A DNA stretch of 64,000 nt, from NCBI GenBank assembly GCA_964565715.1, contig CAZMGG010000002.1, positions 47,836-111,835 on the forward strand, given 5' to 3'. The translations under genes and the position numbers were made by a program. The notes beneath the pieces were generated by a model, which saw nothing but the letters and a program-made list of their open reading frames with translations, ran no database searches and was not told the DNA's origin. The stretch's first letter is position 1. Each line of letters opens with the position of its first letter. Shown here piece by piece: positions 18,053 through 27,185 of this stretch. Source of the stretch: CAZMGG01 sp964565715. Lineage in GTDB: Bacteria > Planctomycetota > UBA1135 > UBA2386.

Positions 18053-18119
18053 CCGGCCTGCCGCCCGGCTCAGAACGGCGGCGCCTGCCCGAGTCCTGCC
18101 ATTCCGAGCACCCTCCCGC

Positions 18120-18125
18120 TACGCT
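18120..18125 (+). promoter_or_regulatory. TANNNT -10 box for the 18134 gene (leaderless type)
   Basis: TACGCT with an 8-nt C-rich spacer to the ATG at 18134 and no Shine-Dalgarno sequence. Confidence 0.55.
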
Positions 18126-18133
18126 GCCGCCCC

Positions 18134-20827
18134 ATGGAAGCGAGGCATGGGGTCGTCACGGCAACAGCGATCGCCCTGGCTGCGGCGGTCGCGCTGCTCT
18201 GGTTCCTGTTCGGGCAGGCGGCGAACGACGTGGCGCCCGGGCCGGCCGGCGGGGCATCCCACCAGGCGACCGCCGCCGCTGCCGAGGCCGCGGTCACCGG
18301 CACCGCGGCGCAGCCGCCCGCACCGGTCCCGGCGGCCGCCGCCGAGGCCGTGGCTCCCGCCCCTGCCCGCCGCGAGGTCGCGGCGCCCGGCAACCCGGCG
18401 GCGACGCTGCGCGGCCGTTGCGTCGACGGCGACGGCAGGCCGCTCGGGGAGTGCAAGGTGCACCTGCACGGCTGGGGGGGCAACTCCGAACGCATGGACC
18501 AGTGGCTGACCGACCACGGCGCCAAGCCGGACTGGCAGCAGCCCGCCGACGTCATCACCGCCGCCGACGGCGCGTTCGTGTTCCGGTTCTGGCCGCCGCC
18601 GCCGTTCCAGTTCGCCCTCGACGTCACCCGGGATGGCTGCGGCGCGATGAGCGGGCGCTGGAGCACGCTGGCGGCGGGCTCGGAACTGGACGTCGGCGAC
18701 GTCACGATGAGCGCGGGCGTGCAGGTGACCGGTCGCGTCGTCGATCCGGACGGTGTGCCGCAGGGCGGAGAATACGTCTCCCTGGAGCGCCGCGGGCGCG
18801 ACGCCACAGACCGCAACCGGCTCGCCCCGCGCTGGGGCGAACAGACCACGAGCCGCGCCGACGGCACCTTCGTCACGCGCGACTGGCTGGTGCCCGGCGA
18901 ATACGAGGTCCGGACGCAGAAGGGCCAGCTGCAGTCGCCGAAGACCGTCACGCTGCGCGGCGAGCGACCGCGCGAGGAGCTGACGATCGTCGTCGCCGCG
19001 GCGACGGCCCAGGCGACGATCACCGGCCGCGTGCTCGACGAGACCGGCAGACCGGTGGTCGGCATCGACATCGAGGCCAACTCCGAACGGGGCAGCTACG
19101 CCCGCACCACCAGCCGGCGCGACGGCACCTTCGAGCTGCGCCGGCGCGATGCGGGGCAGGAGAAGGCCACCGGCGTGTCCGTGGTCAGCCACGCCTTCGA
19201 GGTGCAGGACGGCAAGCCGCGGCAGGTCGAGTGGGGCACCACCGGCGTCGAGTTCCGCGTCACGCGCGCCGGCGCGCTGACCCTGCGCGTCAGCGACCCG
19301 CAGCAGGCGCCGGTCGAGACCTACACCGTGCGCCTGATCCCGCGCAACCGCAACCGCTGGAGTTCCATCGACGCGCGCGTGCGGACGCAGGGGAGGCACC
19401 CGGACGGCACCGCCGTGATCGAAGGGCTGTCGCGGGGCGACTGGCTCCTGCTGGTCGACTTCCCGGCCGCCTTCGGCTGCGACGGGCTGTTCGTCGAGTT
19501 CACCCACGAGGGCGGGCCGCGCCGCATGGACCTGCGCGCGCTCCCGTCGGCGGTGCGGACCGTGCGGGTCGTCGCCGGTGACGACGCGCCGGTGGCCGGG
19601 ACGAAGGTGCAGCTGTGCGAGACGTTCGAGCAGCCGCTCGATCAGGCGCGGCTGGTGATGCAGCGCGACCACTGGCTGATGAACGCCGGCAATCGCAACG
19701 CCCTGGTGTTGTACGAGGGCACCACCGGCGCCGATGGTCGCGTCGAGCTGCGGGGTCCGCCCGGGCGGATCCTCGGCATCTGCGTGCCCGGGCCGGGCCA
19801 CGTGCCGATCCGCATGGACGGCGTGCGGATCGACCTGCAAGGCGAACTGGTCGTGCGGGTGAGCCGCGGCGCGCGCCTCACCGGCCGGATCGTGCCCCCG
19901 GAGGCCATGGCCGAGCTGAAACGGCTGGGCGGCGACGACCCGGCCGGCGGCTTCAGCCGAGGCAACCGGCCGCGCCTCTCGTTCGCCAACGACACCGGCG
20001 CCCGGTTCCCGACCGATCATGTCACCGCGAGCAACCTCGCCGGCCTGCAGATCGCCGACGACGGCACGTTCGCCGTCGATGGCGTGCCGCCCGGAACCTG
20101 GAAGGTGCAGGTCCAAGGCATGATCGTGAACGAGGCAGGCAGCGGCGGCATGGGCCACCACTATCGGGCCGGCGAGGTGACCCTGGTCGACGGCCAGACC
20201 ACCGACCAGGACCTCGACCTCGCCCATGTGCTGCCCGGGACCGTCGAGGGCCTCGTGCTGCTCAACGGCCAGCCGCTGGCGGACCAGGCCGTGAGCCTGC
20301 GCGGCGACGACATCTGGATCACCGCCCGCACCGACGGCTCGGGGCGCTTCGTCCGGAGGATGTTCGCCGGGGACTACCAACTGGCGTTCGCGCGGATCGG
20401 CGAGGATCGCGGAAGCGTGGCGCTCAAGTGTCCGACGCCGGTGCGCGTCGGGCGCGGCCAGACCACGGCGATGACGTTCGCGCTGGCCAGCACGCAGGTG
20501 CGGATCACGGTGCTCGATGCCGCAGGCAAGCCGGTGGCCGACGCCCGCCTGCACGCGCTCGGCGGCGATCCGGAGGGCTCCTACCTGCCGCCGACCGATG
20601 CTGCCGGCGTCGTGCAGACCGAACTGGGCAGCGAGACCGTGGTCCTGCGCATCCTGCCCCGCCCGCTCAGCACCCCCGAGGGGCAGCAGCAGCTGTGGCG
20701 GGACGCCCAGGTCCGCGGCGACCGCGACCCGCTCGGCCCGCACTGGATCGCGCTGCGGACCGTCGTGCTCGCCGCGGGCCAGCAGAGCGACCTCGAGGTG
20801 CGGCTGCCGGCGAGCGCCGGCTACTAG
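18134..20827 (+). CDS. Membrane-anchored protein of tandem carboxypeptidase-regulatory-like domains
   Basis: An 897-residue protein with one N-terminal membrane segment (about residues 8-27), an Ala/Pro-rich linker and then a series of beta-sandwich repeats. Repeat openings such as LRGRCVDGDGRPLGECKV, VTGRVVDPDGVPQGG and ITGRVLDETGRPVVGI recur about every 90-100 residues. This is the signature of CarboxypepD_reg/transthyretin-like folds. Such proteins in Planctomycetota are thought to be structural or adhesive envelope components; no catalytic residues are seen. Two related proteins occur at 49449-50855 and 59476-61146. Confidence 0.75.
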   Translation: MEARHGVVTATAIALAAAVALLWFLFGQAANDVAPGPAGGASHQATAAAAEAAVTGTAAQPPAPVPAAAAEAVAPAPARREVAAPGNPAATLRGRCVDGDGRPLGECKVHLHGWGGNSERMDQWLTDHGAKPDWQQPADVITAADGAFVFRFWPPPPFQFALDVTRDGCGAMSGRWSTLAAGSELDVGDVTMSAGVQVTGRVVDPDGVPQGGEYVSLERRGRDATDRNRLAPRWGEQTTSRADGTFVTRDWLVPGEYEVRTQKGQLQSPKTVTLRGERPREELTIVVAAATAQATITGRVLDETGRPVVGIDIEANSERGSYARTTSRRDGTFELRRRDAGQEKATGVSVVSHAFEVQDGKPRQVEWGTTGVEFRVTRAGALTLRVSDPQQAPVETYTVRLIPRNRNRWSSIDARVRTQGRHPDGTAVIEGLSRGDWLLLVDFPAAFGCDGLFVEFTHEGGPRRMDLRALPSAVRTVRVVAGDDAPVAGTKVQLCETFEQPLDQARLVMQRDHWLMNAGNRNALVLYEGTTGADGRVELRGPPGRILGICVPGPGHVPIRMDGVRIDLQGELVVRVSRGARLTGRIVPPEAMAELKRLGGDDPAGGFSRGNRPRLSFANDTGARFPTDHVTASNLAGLQIADDGTFAVDGVPPGTWKVQVQGMIVNEAGSGGMGHHYRAGEVTLVDGQTTDQDLDLAHVLPGTVEGLVLLNGQPLADQAVSLRGDDIWITARTDGSGRFVRRMFAGDYQLAFARIGEDRGSVALKCPTPVRVGRGQTTAMTFALASTQVRITVLDAAGKPVADARLHALGGDPEGSYLPPTDAAGVVQTELGSETVVLRILPRPLSTPEGQQQLWRDAQVRGDRDPLGPHWIALRTVVLAAGQQSDLEVRLPASAGY

Positions 20828-20882
20828 CCACCTCGCCCTGGCCCGGCGGACCGCCGCCCCTACCATGCCCGCCGAGGCACCC

Positions 20883-21815
20883 ATGACGCCCACCGACTGG
20901 ATCTGGCGCGACGGCGCGTTCGTCCCCTGGGCCGCGGCCACCACCCACGTGATGAGCCACGCCCTGCACTACGGCTCGGCGGTGTTCGAGGGGATTCGCG
21001 CCTATCCCACCCCGCGCGGGCCGGGCTTCTTCCGCCTGCGCGAACATCTGCGCCGGCTGCACGATTCGGCGCGCATCTACCAGATGCCGATGCGCTGGTC
21101 GGTGGACGAGCTGGCGGCGGCGTGCAAGGAACTGGTGACGAAGAACGGCATGAAGGCCGCCTACCTGCGACCGCTGGTGTTCCGCGGCTACGGCAAGATG
21201 GGTCTCGATCCGACCCCGTGCCCGGTGGAGACCGTCATCGCCACCTGGGACTGGGGCCGCTACCTCGGCCGCGACGACGGCAAGGGCATCTCGGTGGGCG
21301 TGTCCTCGTGGCAGCGGATGGCGCCGAACACCATGCCGGCGATGGCCAAGGCCGCTGGCAACTACCTGTCGAGCCAGCTGATCCGGCTGGAGGCGAAGCG
21401 GCACGGCTACGACGAGGGGCTCGCGCTGAACACCGACGGCACGGTCAGCGAGGCGTCCGGCGAGAACCTGTTCGTCGTGCGCGACGGCGCGGTGTCCACC
21501 CCGGACCTCGGCTCCTCGATCCTCTGCGGCATCACCCGCGACACCGTGCTGCGGCTGTGCCAGGACCTCGGCCGCAACGTGCGCGAGGAACGCATGCCCC
21601 GCGAGTTCCTCTACACCAGCGACGAGGTGTTCCTGTGCGGCACCGCCGCCGAGATCACCGCGGTCGGCGCGGTGGACGGCGTCCCGGTGGGTGACGGCCG
21701 GATCGGACCGGTGACGGCGGCGATCCGCGACCGCTTCCAGGCCCTGGTCGGCGGCCGCTGGCTCGATGGTGCCAGGCCCGACCGCTTCCACGGCTGGATC
21801 GAGTTCGCCGGATGA
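20883..21815 (+). CDS. ilvE: Branched-chain amino acid aminotransferase
   Basis: A 310-residue fold type IV PLP enzyme that interconverts leucine, isoleucine and valine with their 2-oxo acids using glutamate/2-oxoglutarate. Visible motifs are HALHYGSAVFEGIRAY near residues 22-37, the PLP lysine in MAKAAGNY, and the C-terminal phosphate-binding and specificity segments SEASGENLF and GTAAEITAV. The ATG at 20883 has a GAGG ribosome site and a TACCAT box at 20861-20866; an ATG at 20865 would add six residues. The next gene starts within its stop (ATGA). Confidence 0.94.
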   Translation: MTPTDWIWRDGAFVPWAAATTHVMSHALHYGSAVFEGIRAYPTPRGPGFFRLREHLRRLHDSARIYQMPMRWSVDELAAACKELVTKNGMKAAYLRPLVFRGYGKMGLDPTPCPVETVIATWDWGRYLGRDDGKGISVGVSSWQRMAPNTMPAMAKAAGNYLSSQLIRLEAKRHGYDEGLALNTDGTVSEASGENLFVVRDGAVSTPDLGSSILCGITRDTVLRLCQDLGRNVREERMPREFLYTSDEVFLCGTAAEITAVGAVDGVPVGDGRIGPVTAAIRDRFQALVGGRWLDGARPDRFHGWIEFAG

Positions 21816-22702
21816 GATTCCCGGCCTGCCTGGCGGTGTGGCTCGCCTTCGCCGCCTGCGCGACCCGGCCCGACCCTGCGGCGACGGCGCTCCTCGCCGA
21901 TCTCGACGGGATCTGCCGCGCGGCGGCGCCGGCCGAGATCGGCGTCGCCTACCACGACCTGGAGAGCGGCCGCACCGCGCTGATCCGCGGCGACCTGGAG
22001 ATGCACGCCGCCAGCACCATGAAGCTCGCCGTGCTGCTGGAGGTCTTCCGCCAGCACGACCAGGGGCGGCTGGACCTGGACCAGCCGGTGATCCTGCGCA
22101 ACGAGTTCCGCAGCATCGTCGACGGCTCGCCGTTCGCGCTGGACCCGGCTGGCGACAGCGACCCGGAGCTGTTCCAACGGCTCGGCCACGCGGTGCCGGT
22201 GCGCGAACTGGCGCGGCGGATGATCGTCCGCAGCAGCAACCTCGCCACCAACCTGCTGATCGAACGGGTGACGCCGGCCGCGGTGCAGCGCACCGTCGAA
22301 GGGCTCGGCGCGCGGCGGATGAAGGTGCTGCGCGGCGTCGAGGACGGCAAGGCCTTCGCCCAAGGGCGCAACAACGTGGTGACCGCCCACGATCTGCTGC
22401 TGCTGCTGCAGGCGATCGCCCGGGGCGAAGCCGCGTCGCCCGCGTCCTGCGACGCCATGCTGGCGATCCTGGCAGGGCAGGAACACCGGGAGATGATCCC
22501 GGCGGGCCTGCCGGCTGGCACCGTGGTCATGCACAAGACCGGGTGGATCACCCGCATCCACCACGACGCGGCGGTCGTGCAACCCGGGCGCGGCCATCGC
22601 TTCGTGCTGGTGGTGCTCACCCGCGGCTGTGACGACCGGGCCGAGAGCGCCCGGATCGGCGCCCGGATCGCGGCGCGCTGTCTGCAGGCCGCCGGCGGCT
22701 GA
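21812..22702 (+). CDS. Class A beta-lactamase-like serine hydrolase, lipoprotein
   Basis: A 296-residue exported protein with a lipobox-like FAAC at the end of the signal peptide. Active-site elements of the class A fold are present: S68-T-M-K71, S141-S-N143 replacing the usual SDN, and HKTGW near residue 241. GVEDGKAF lies in the omega-loop region and belongs to the Beta-lactamase2 type of family rather than to a clinical enzyme with the ExxLN loop. Whether it hydrolyses beta-lactams or acts on peptidoglycan-like substrates is open. It overlaps ilvE by 4 nt (ATGA), but no functional link is obvious. Confidence 0.84.
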   Translation: MRFPACLAVWLAFAACATRPDPAATALLADLDGICRAAAPAEIGVAYHDLESGRTALIRGDLEMHAASTMKLAVLLEVFRQHDQGRLDLDQPVILRNEFRSIVDGSPFALDPAGDSDPELFQRLGHAVPVRELARRMIVRSSNLATNLLIERVTPAAVQRTVEGLGARRMKVLRGVEDGKAFAQGRNNVVTAHDLLLLLQAIARGEAASPASCDAMLAILAGQEHREMIPAGLPAGTVVMHKTGWITRIHHDAAVVQPGRGHRFVLVVLTRGCDDRAESARIGARIAARCLQAAGG

Positions 22703-22755
22703 GGGCGCGATCACCGGCGAAAGTCTCGCGCCGGCAGAGGCCACCGGGGACAGTG

Positions 22756-24423
22756 ATGCACGCCATGGCCCCGCTCCGCGCCCTCGTCCTCGCCCCGCTC
22801 CTGCTGCAGCCGCTGACTGCCCAGGAGACCGCCGCGCCGCAGCCCTTCCTGGAACTGCGCACCGTCGGTCCCGCCGGCTGGCGCAGCGCGTTCCTGCCCA
22901 CCAACCTCGGCTCGCTGCTGTCGAGCAAGGAGGGCGAGGCGCTGTGGCGGCCGGGCATGGTGCGGCTGGAGGCGATGCTCGGCGGTCTGGTCGGCGACGG
23001 CTACGCGGCGGCCCAGGAGCGGCTGCTCGCCTACGACGGCCAGATCACGGTGCACGGCTTCGTCCGGCCGCGGGCGCAGTTCACCGCCGATCCGCCGATG
23101 GCCCTGGTCATCCGCGCCGCCGGCGACGGCCATACCGATCTCGCCGCCCTGGCTGCGGAACTGGAGCGCGGACTCGGCCGCCTGCTCGACGAACCGGTGA
23201 CGACCGCCGAGGTGGCCGGCCAACCCGTGCGGCACTGGGCCTCCCGCGACCACGAATGGCTGACCGTGCCGGTGGTGCGGGACGACGCGCTGTGGATCCA
23301 CCACGGCTTCCGCATCGACCTCGCCGAGGCGCTGGCGGTGACGGCGCCGGCGCCCGCCACCGGACCGCGCGGTCCGGTGCTGCATGCCCGCATCGACGTC
23401 GCGGTGCTGCGGCGGGCCATGGCATCGGACGGCGGCAACGACGACGACGAGAACGCGTTGCTGCGCGAGCTCGGCTTCGACTCGCTCGGCCTGCACACCA
23501 TCACGCTCGGCACCGCCGGTTCGCACGCGCAGATCGAGGTGGCGCAGCAGTTCCTGGACGCGCCGCGCGGCATCTTCGGCGCGTTCTTCCCCGCCAGCAC
23601 CGGCGTGCCGGCGCTGCGCCACCTGCTGCCAGCCGACTGCGAGCAGTGCAAGGCCGGCCGCTTCGACGCACTCCTGATGTACGAGGCCGTCGAGGCCGCG
23701 ATCGGCGCGGTCATCGGCGGCGACGGCGGCCGCGCCGGCGTGCGCCAGGAGGTCGTACAGGAGCTCGGCTTCGACCCGGTGGCGGACCTGCTGCGCCACG
23801 GCACCGACGAGTGGCTGGTGTTCGGCGACGTGCCGCTGCTCGACGGCCTCGACCGCGAGCGCGGCGTCGACTGGGGCTTCGTCGTGCGGCTGAAGGACGC
23901 CAAGGCCTTCGCGCCGAGCTGGGATGCGCTGCTCGACAAGGCGATGCCGACGCTGCAGACCCAGGGGCGCTACGAGCACCAGGGCATCGCGGTACGGAAG
24001 ATGGGCGGCATGTTCCTGCCGACGTTCCACGCGGCGGTGGCCCACGATCTGCTGCTGGTGACGTTCGGCCCCGAGGCCGAGACGCGGCTGCGGGGGACCC
24101 TCGACCGTGCCGCCGCGCCCGCGCCGGCGGCCGAACCGCCGCTGCCCGCGCTCCTGCGCGGCGTCGCGCGGCAGGCGCCGCCGGGACTGAACGGGCAGAC
24201 GCTGATCGATCTGGACACGCTGATCGGCCGGCAGCTGCTCACCCTGCTCGACGAACTGGAGCGCTCGATGCTGTCGGCCACCGCCGAGGCGGCCTTCGAC
24301 CCGGAGATGGTGCGGGAGGCGATCGATGCCCTGCTGCCGTTGCTGCGGAAGCACCAGCTGGCGCGGCTCGCGGCGCTCACCGGCCACCAGGACGGTCGCT
24401 GGATGCTGCGCCTGTTCTGGTAG
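22756..24423 (+). CDS. Secreted protein of unknown function
   Basis: A 555-residue protein with a signal peptide (about residues 1-23, ending in LTAQ) and no lipobox. The mature part alternates alpha and beta stretches, with HGFVRPRAQF near residue 95 and several acidic helices. No catalytic motif or family could be recognised. Start options are GTG 22753, ATG 22756 and ATG 22765; GGGGA just upstream favours the first two. It follows the beta-lactamase-like gene by 53 bases and may share its transcript. Confidence 0.55.
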   Translation: MHAMAPLRALVLAPLLLQPLTAQETAAPQPFLELRTVGPAGWRSAFLPTNLGSLLSSKEGEALWRPGMVRLEAMLGGLVGDGYAAAQERLLAYDGQITVHGFVRPRAQFTADPPMALVIRAAGDGHTDLAALAAELERGLGRLLDEPVTTAEVAGQPVRHWASRDHEWLTVPVVRDDALWIHHGFRIDLAEALAVTAPAPATGPRGPVLHARIDVAVLRRAMASDGGNDDDENALLRELGFDSLGLHTITLGTAGSHAQIEVAQQFLDAPRGIFGAFFPASTGVPALRHLLPADCEQCKAGRFDALLMYEAVEAAIGAVIGGDGGRAGVRQEVVQELGFDPVADLLRHGTDEWLVFGDVPLLDGLDRERGVDWGFVVRLKDAKAFAPSWDALLDKAMPTLQTQGRYEHQGIAVRKMGGMFLPTFHAAVAHDLLLVTFGPEAETRLRGTLDRAAAPAPAAEPPLPALLRGVARQAPPGLNGQTLIDLDTLIGRQLLTLLDELERSMLSATAEAAFDPEMVREAIDALLPLLRKHQLARLAALTGHQDGRWMLRLFW

Positions 24424-24435
24424 TCCCGGGCCGCG

Positions 24436-26397
24436 CTACCGGCGGTGCTGGGCGAAGAACTGCCAGATGGCCTCGCTGGCCGGCCAGGGGAACGGCTCGT
24501 CGGCGCCCCGGTAGCGACCGCGTTCGCCGCCGGGCCAGGCGTGGCCGCCGCCCTGCAGGGTGACCACCACCACCGGGGCCGCGGGCTGGCCATCGGCGGT
24601 GCGAGCCCAGGTCTCGATGCGCACCTTCCCCGCCGGGTCGGGCTTCCCATCCGTGCCCACCGTCACCCGCTCCGACGAGCCGCCGAGCCCGTTGCGCTGC
24701 CGGTAGTACTCCACCGCCGTCTGCACCGACGCATCCTCGCGCTCGCCGGCGCGGCCGGTGCTGCGCTTGGGCCGACCGCCCTCGTAGAGCACGTGCTGGT
24801 CGCCGTCGCCGTGCACGATCATCACCGGCAGCGGTCCGCCGACGTCGCCCTGCTGCCAGTTCATCGCGCCGGCCACCGGCGCCACCGCGGCGAACAGGTC
24901 GCCGGCCTGGCGCGCCAGCCGGTGGGTCATCATGCCGCCGTTGGACATGCCGGTGGCGTAGACGCGTCCGGCGTCGATCGGCTGGCGCTGCCGCACGTCC
25001 TCGACCACCGCGCGCAGGAAGCCGACGTCGTCGATGTCGTGTTCCTGGGCGTAGACCGGGATGTTGCCGGAGTTCCAGGTCAGCAGGCGGCGCGGCAGCA
25101 CGCCGGTGCCGTGCGGGTAGGCGACGACGAAGCCGTGGGCGTCGGCCACCGCCGAGAAGCCGGTGCTCTCGGCGGCCTGGCGGCCGTTGCCGCCGCCGCC
25201 GTGCAGCACCAGCACCAGCGGCAGGCGATCGCCGAGCCGCGCCGCCACCGCCGCCGCCGGCGGCACGTGCAGCAGGTAGCCGCGGTCGCGGTCGCCATGC
25301 CGCAGCGCGATCTCCTCGTCGGCGCCCGCGCCGGACGCCGCCAGCAGTTCGCGGGCGCGATCCTGGATCGGCGCCAGGGCACGCAGGCGCGCCGCCGCCT
25401 TGGCCTCGGCGAAGAACGCGCCGCCGACGCCGATGTCGGCATCGACCCACAGGGCGAAGCCCGGCCCGCCCACCGCGGCCGCCCGTTCGCCGCGGCCGTT
25501 GCGGTCCCAGCGCTGCAGCCAGACGCCGAGCCCATGCCGCACGTCGCCGCCGAAGTCGGCGTTGGCCACCCGCAGCCGGCCGGTGGTCTCCTGGTCCGCC
25601 AGGATCTGCTGCACCGCGTCCGCCGACAGCACCGACCGCGCGCCGACCCGGCCGCCGGCGGCCAGCATGCCGGCGAAGCGTGCGGCGTCGGGCAGCGACA
25701 GGCGGGCGCCGTCGCCGGCGGCCAGCAGCGCCGCCATCTCCGGCGAGGCCACGGCCCGTTCGTCGCCGAACGTCAGCGTGCGGAGGTCGAGGGGGGCGGC
25801 CAGCCACTGCTCGACCAGGGCGCGGAACGGCCGCCCGGCGCGCCGTTCGCAGGCCGCGGCGGCCACGATCGGACCCAGCGGGCCCGGCCGGAACTCGGTG
25901 GCCGGCTCGGCGCGCAGGCCGGTGCCGGCGATGTGTTCCAGCAGCGCGGCGGTGTCGCGGCTGCGCCGCATCTCGTCGCGCAGGTCGGGCAGGCCGGCGG
26001 TACCGGCCAGGCACTGCCGCAGGGTGATGCCTTCCTTGTCGGGCCGGGCGAACTCCGCCAGATAGCGGTGCACGGGCACGTCCAGATCGAGCAGGCCCTG
26101 CTCGACCTGGGTCAGCACCACCACCGCGGTGAGCAGGGCCGAGGCGTCGCCGAGCGGCACCGGCGCGGCCGGATCGGCCGCCGCCGGCAGCTGCTGGTGC
26201 ACGATCCGCGAACCCCTGGCCACCACCAGCACGACCGGCGTGTGCAGGGCCTCCTGGGCCGCGGCCACCGCCGTGGCCAGTTCGGGCAGGAAGGGCGGCG
26301 GCGGCGCCGGCGGTTCCTGGCCGCGCACCGCGACCGAGGCCGCGGCGATGGCGAACAGCGACAACAGGCGGGACGGCAGGCGCGATGGCATGGTCAT
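24436..26397 (-). CDS. Fusion of a degenerate serine beta-lactamase-like domain and a PHB-depolymerase/feruloyl esterase domain
   Basis: A 653-residue secreted protein (signal peptide 1-27) in two parts. Residues 40-350 follow the class C beta-lactamase/penicillin-binding fold, with VEQGLLDLDVPVHRYL and LRQCLAGTAGLPD in the usual places. However, the catalytic S-x-x-K is replaced by D84-A-S-A87 and the Y-x-N by P-G-P (about 171-173), so this domain should be inactive. Residues 365-653 form an alpha/beta hydrolase of the LpqC/poly(3-hydroxybutyrate) depolymerase type: oxyanion region HGGGGNG at 399-405, nucleophile S485 in GMSNGG, acid residue near HGDGDQ and histidine in GGGHAWPGG. AGGAG precedes the start. 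The dead domain may serve in binding. Confidence 0.8.
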   Translation of the reverse strand: MTMPSRLPSRLLSLFAIAAASVAVRGQEPPAPPPPFLPELATAVAAAQEALHTPVVLVVARGSRIVHQQLPAAADPAAPVPLGDASALLTAVVVLTQVEQGLLDLDVPVHRYLAEFARPDKEGITLRQCLAGTAGLPDLRDEMRRSRDTAALLEHIAGTGLRAEPATEFRPGPLGPIVAAAACERRAGRPFRALVEQWLAAPLDLRTLTFGDERAVASPEMAALLAAGDGARLSLPDAARFAGMLAAGGRVGARSVLSADAVQQILADQETTGRLRVANADFGGDVRHGLGVWLQRWDRNGRGERAAAVGGPGFALWVDADIGVGGAFFAEAKAAARLRALAPIQDRARELLAASGAGADEEIALRHGDRDRGYLLHVPPAAAVAARLGDRLPLVLVLHGGGGNGRQAAESTGFSAVADAHGFVVAYPHGTGVLPRRLLTWNSGNIPVYAQEHDIDDVGFLRAVVEDVRQRQPIDAGRVYATGMSNGGMMTHRLARQAGDLFAAVAPVAGAMNWQQGDVGGPLPVMIVHGDGDQHVLYEGGRPKRSTGRAGEREDASVQTAVEYYRQRNGLGGSSERVTVGTDGKPDPAGKVRIETWARTADGQPAAPVVVVTLQGGGHAWPGGERGRYRGADEPFPWPASEAIWQFFAQHRR

Positions 26398-26533
26398 GAT
26401 CGGCTCCTGATGTGCATCATCGACCAGGGCTGGGGCGGTGATGCAGGAGAATCTGCCACGGGATCGGCCACAGCGGCCCGCGGCACAACGCCTCGCCCCG
26501 GTCACCGCTGTGCGGCCCTTCGGAGGCCGACCC

Positions 26534-26665
26534 ATGACCAAGAACCCATCCCGCGTGCTGCTGCGCGCCCTGCTCTGCGCCCTGGCGCTGACCTGCCTCG
26601 GCGCCTGCCACATCTTCGAGCACTGCCACCACCACTGTCACAGCCACGTGCGCCACTGCCGCTGA
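26534..26665 (+). CDS. 43-residue His/Cys-rich lipoprotein, putative metal binder
   Basis: A very small gene with a good GGAGG ribosome site 8 nt upstream of the ATG. Residues 1-24 form a signal peptide with the lipobox LGAC. The mature peptide is only 19 residues and carries four Cys (one lipidated) and seven His, for example EHCHHHCHSH. This composition suggests binding of a soft or borderline metal (Zn, Ni, Cu) at the membrane surface. No family name is known to me. A longer reading from 26438 adds an unsupported N-terminus. Confidence 0.6.
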   Translation: MTKNPSRVLLRALLCALALTCLGACHIFEHCHHHCHSHVRHCR

Positions 26666-26721
26666 CGCACGGTCCGCCGGCCCGGCTTGCAGCAGCCGGG
26701 CCGGTTGCTTCTGCTGCGGCG

Positions 26722-27099
26722 ATGTTCGATCGCCGCTGCTTCCTGTGGGGCGCCGCGCTGTGCGGCACCGCCGTCGTCCTCGGTGCCTTCGCCGCCCATG
26801 CGTTGCGCGGTTCGCTGACCGCCGAACACCTGCAGGCGTTCGAGACCGGCGTGCGCTACCAGTTCCTGCACGGGCTGGGGCTGCTGCTCTGCGCGGTGCT
26901 GGCGGCCCACGGCGCGCGGGTCGGCGCGGCGGCCGCACTGCTGACGGCGGGGACGCTGCTCTTCTCGGGCAGCCTCTACCTGCTGACGACGGTCGGCTGG
27001 CGCTGGCTCGGCCCGGTGACGCCGATTGGCGGCGTGCTGCTGGTGCTCGGCTGGATCGTGCTGCTGGCGCAGAACGCGACGGCACGGACGACGCGGTGA
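26722..27099 (+). CDS. DUF423 family small membrane protein
   Basis: A 125-residue protein with four predicted membrane helices. The family signature is clear: GAFAAHALRG near the N-terminus, then FETGVRYQFLHGLGLL and TPIGGVLLVLGW. Role unknown in general. The ATG at 26722 lacks a clear ribosome site. It is the last plus-strand gene before the structured region at 27.2-27.6 kb. Confidence 0.88.
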   Translation: MFDRRCFLWGAALCGTAVVLGAFAAHALRGSLTAEHLQAFETGVRYQFLHGLGLLLCAVLAAHGARVGAAAALLTAGTLLFSGSLYLLTTVGWRWLGPVTPIGGVLLVLGWIVLLAQNATARTTR

Positions 27100-27173
27100 C
27101 GCACGGAGCAGGAATCGCACGCGGCACGAACTTTGGGTCGCAGATGCCCCCTGGCGCGCGCGCGCGGCCGGGC

Positions 27174-27179
27174 TAGGGT
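27174..27179 (+). promoter_or_regulatory. Candidate -10 box (TAGGGT) for the structured RNA region
   Basis: TAGGGT in a C/G-rich context. If start sites follow the spacing inferred elsewhere in this window, transcription would begin near 27186, directly before the first strong hairpin (27192-27211). Confidence 0.35.
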
Positions 27180-27185
27180 GGGGCC

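Noticed and set aside
21812..22702. Antibiotic-resistance beta-lactamase
   Set aside because: It has SSN instead of SDN and lacks the typical ExxLN omega loop; context gives no resistance theme, so only the fold is claimed.
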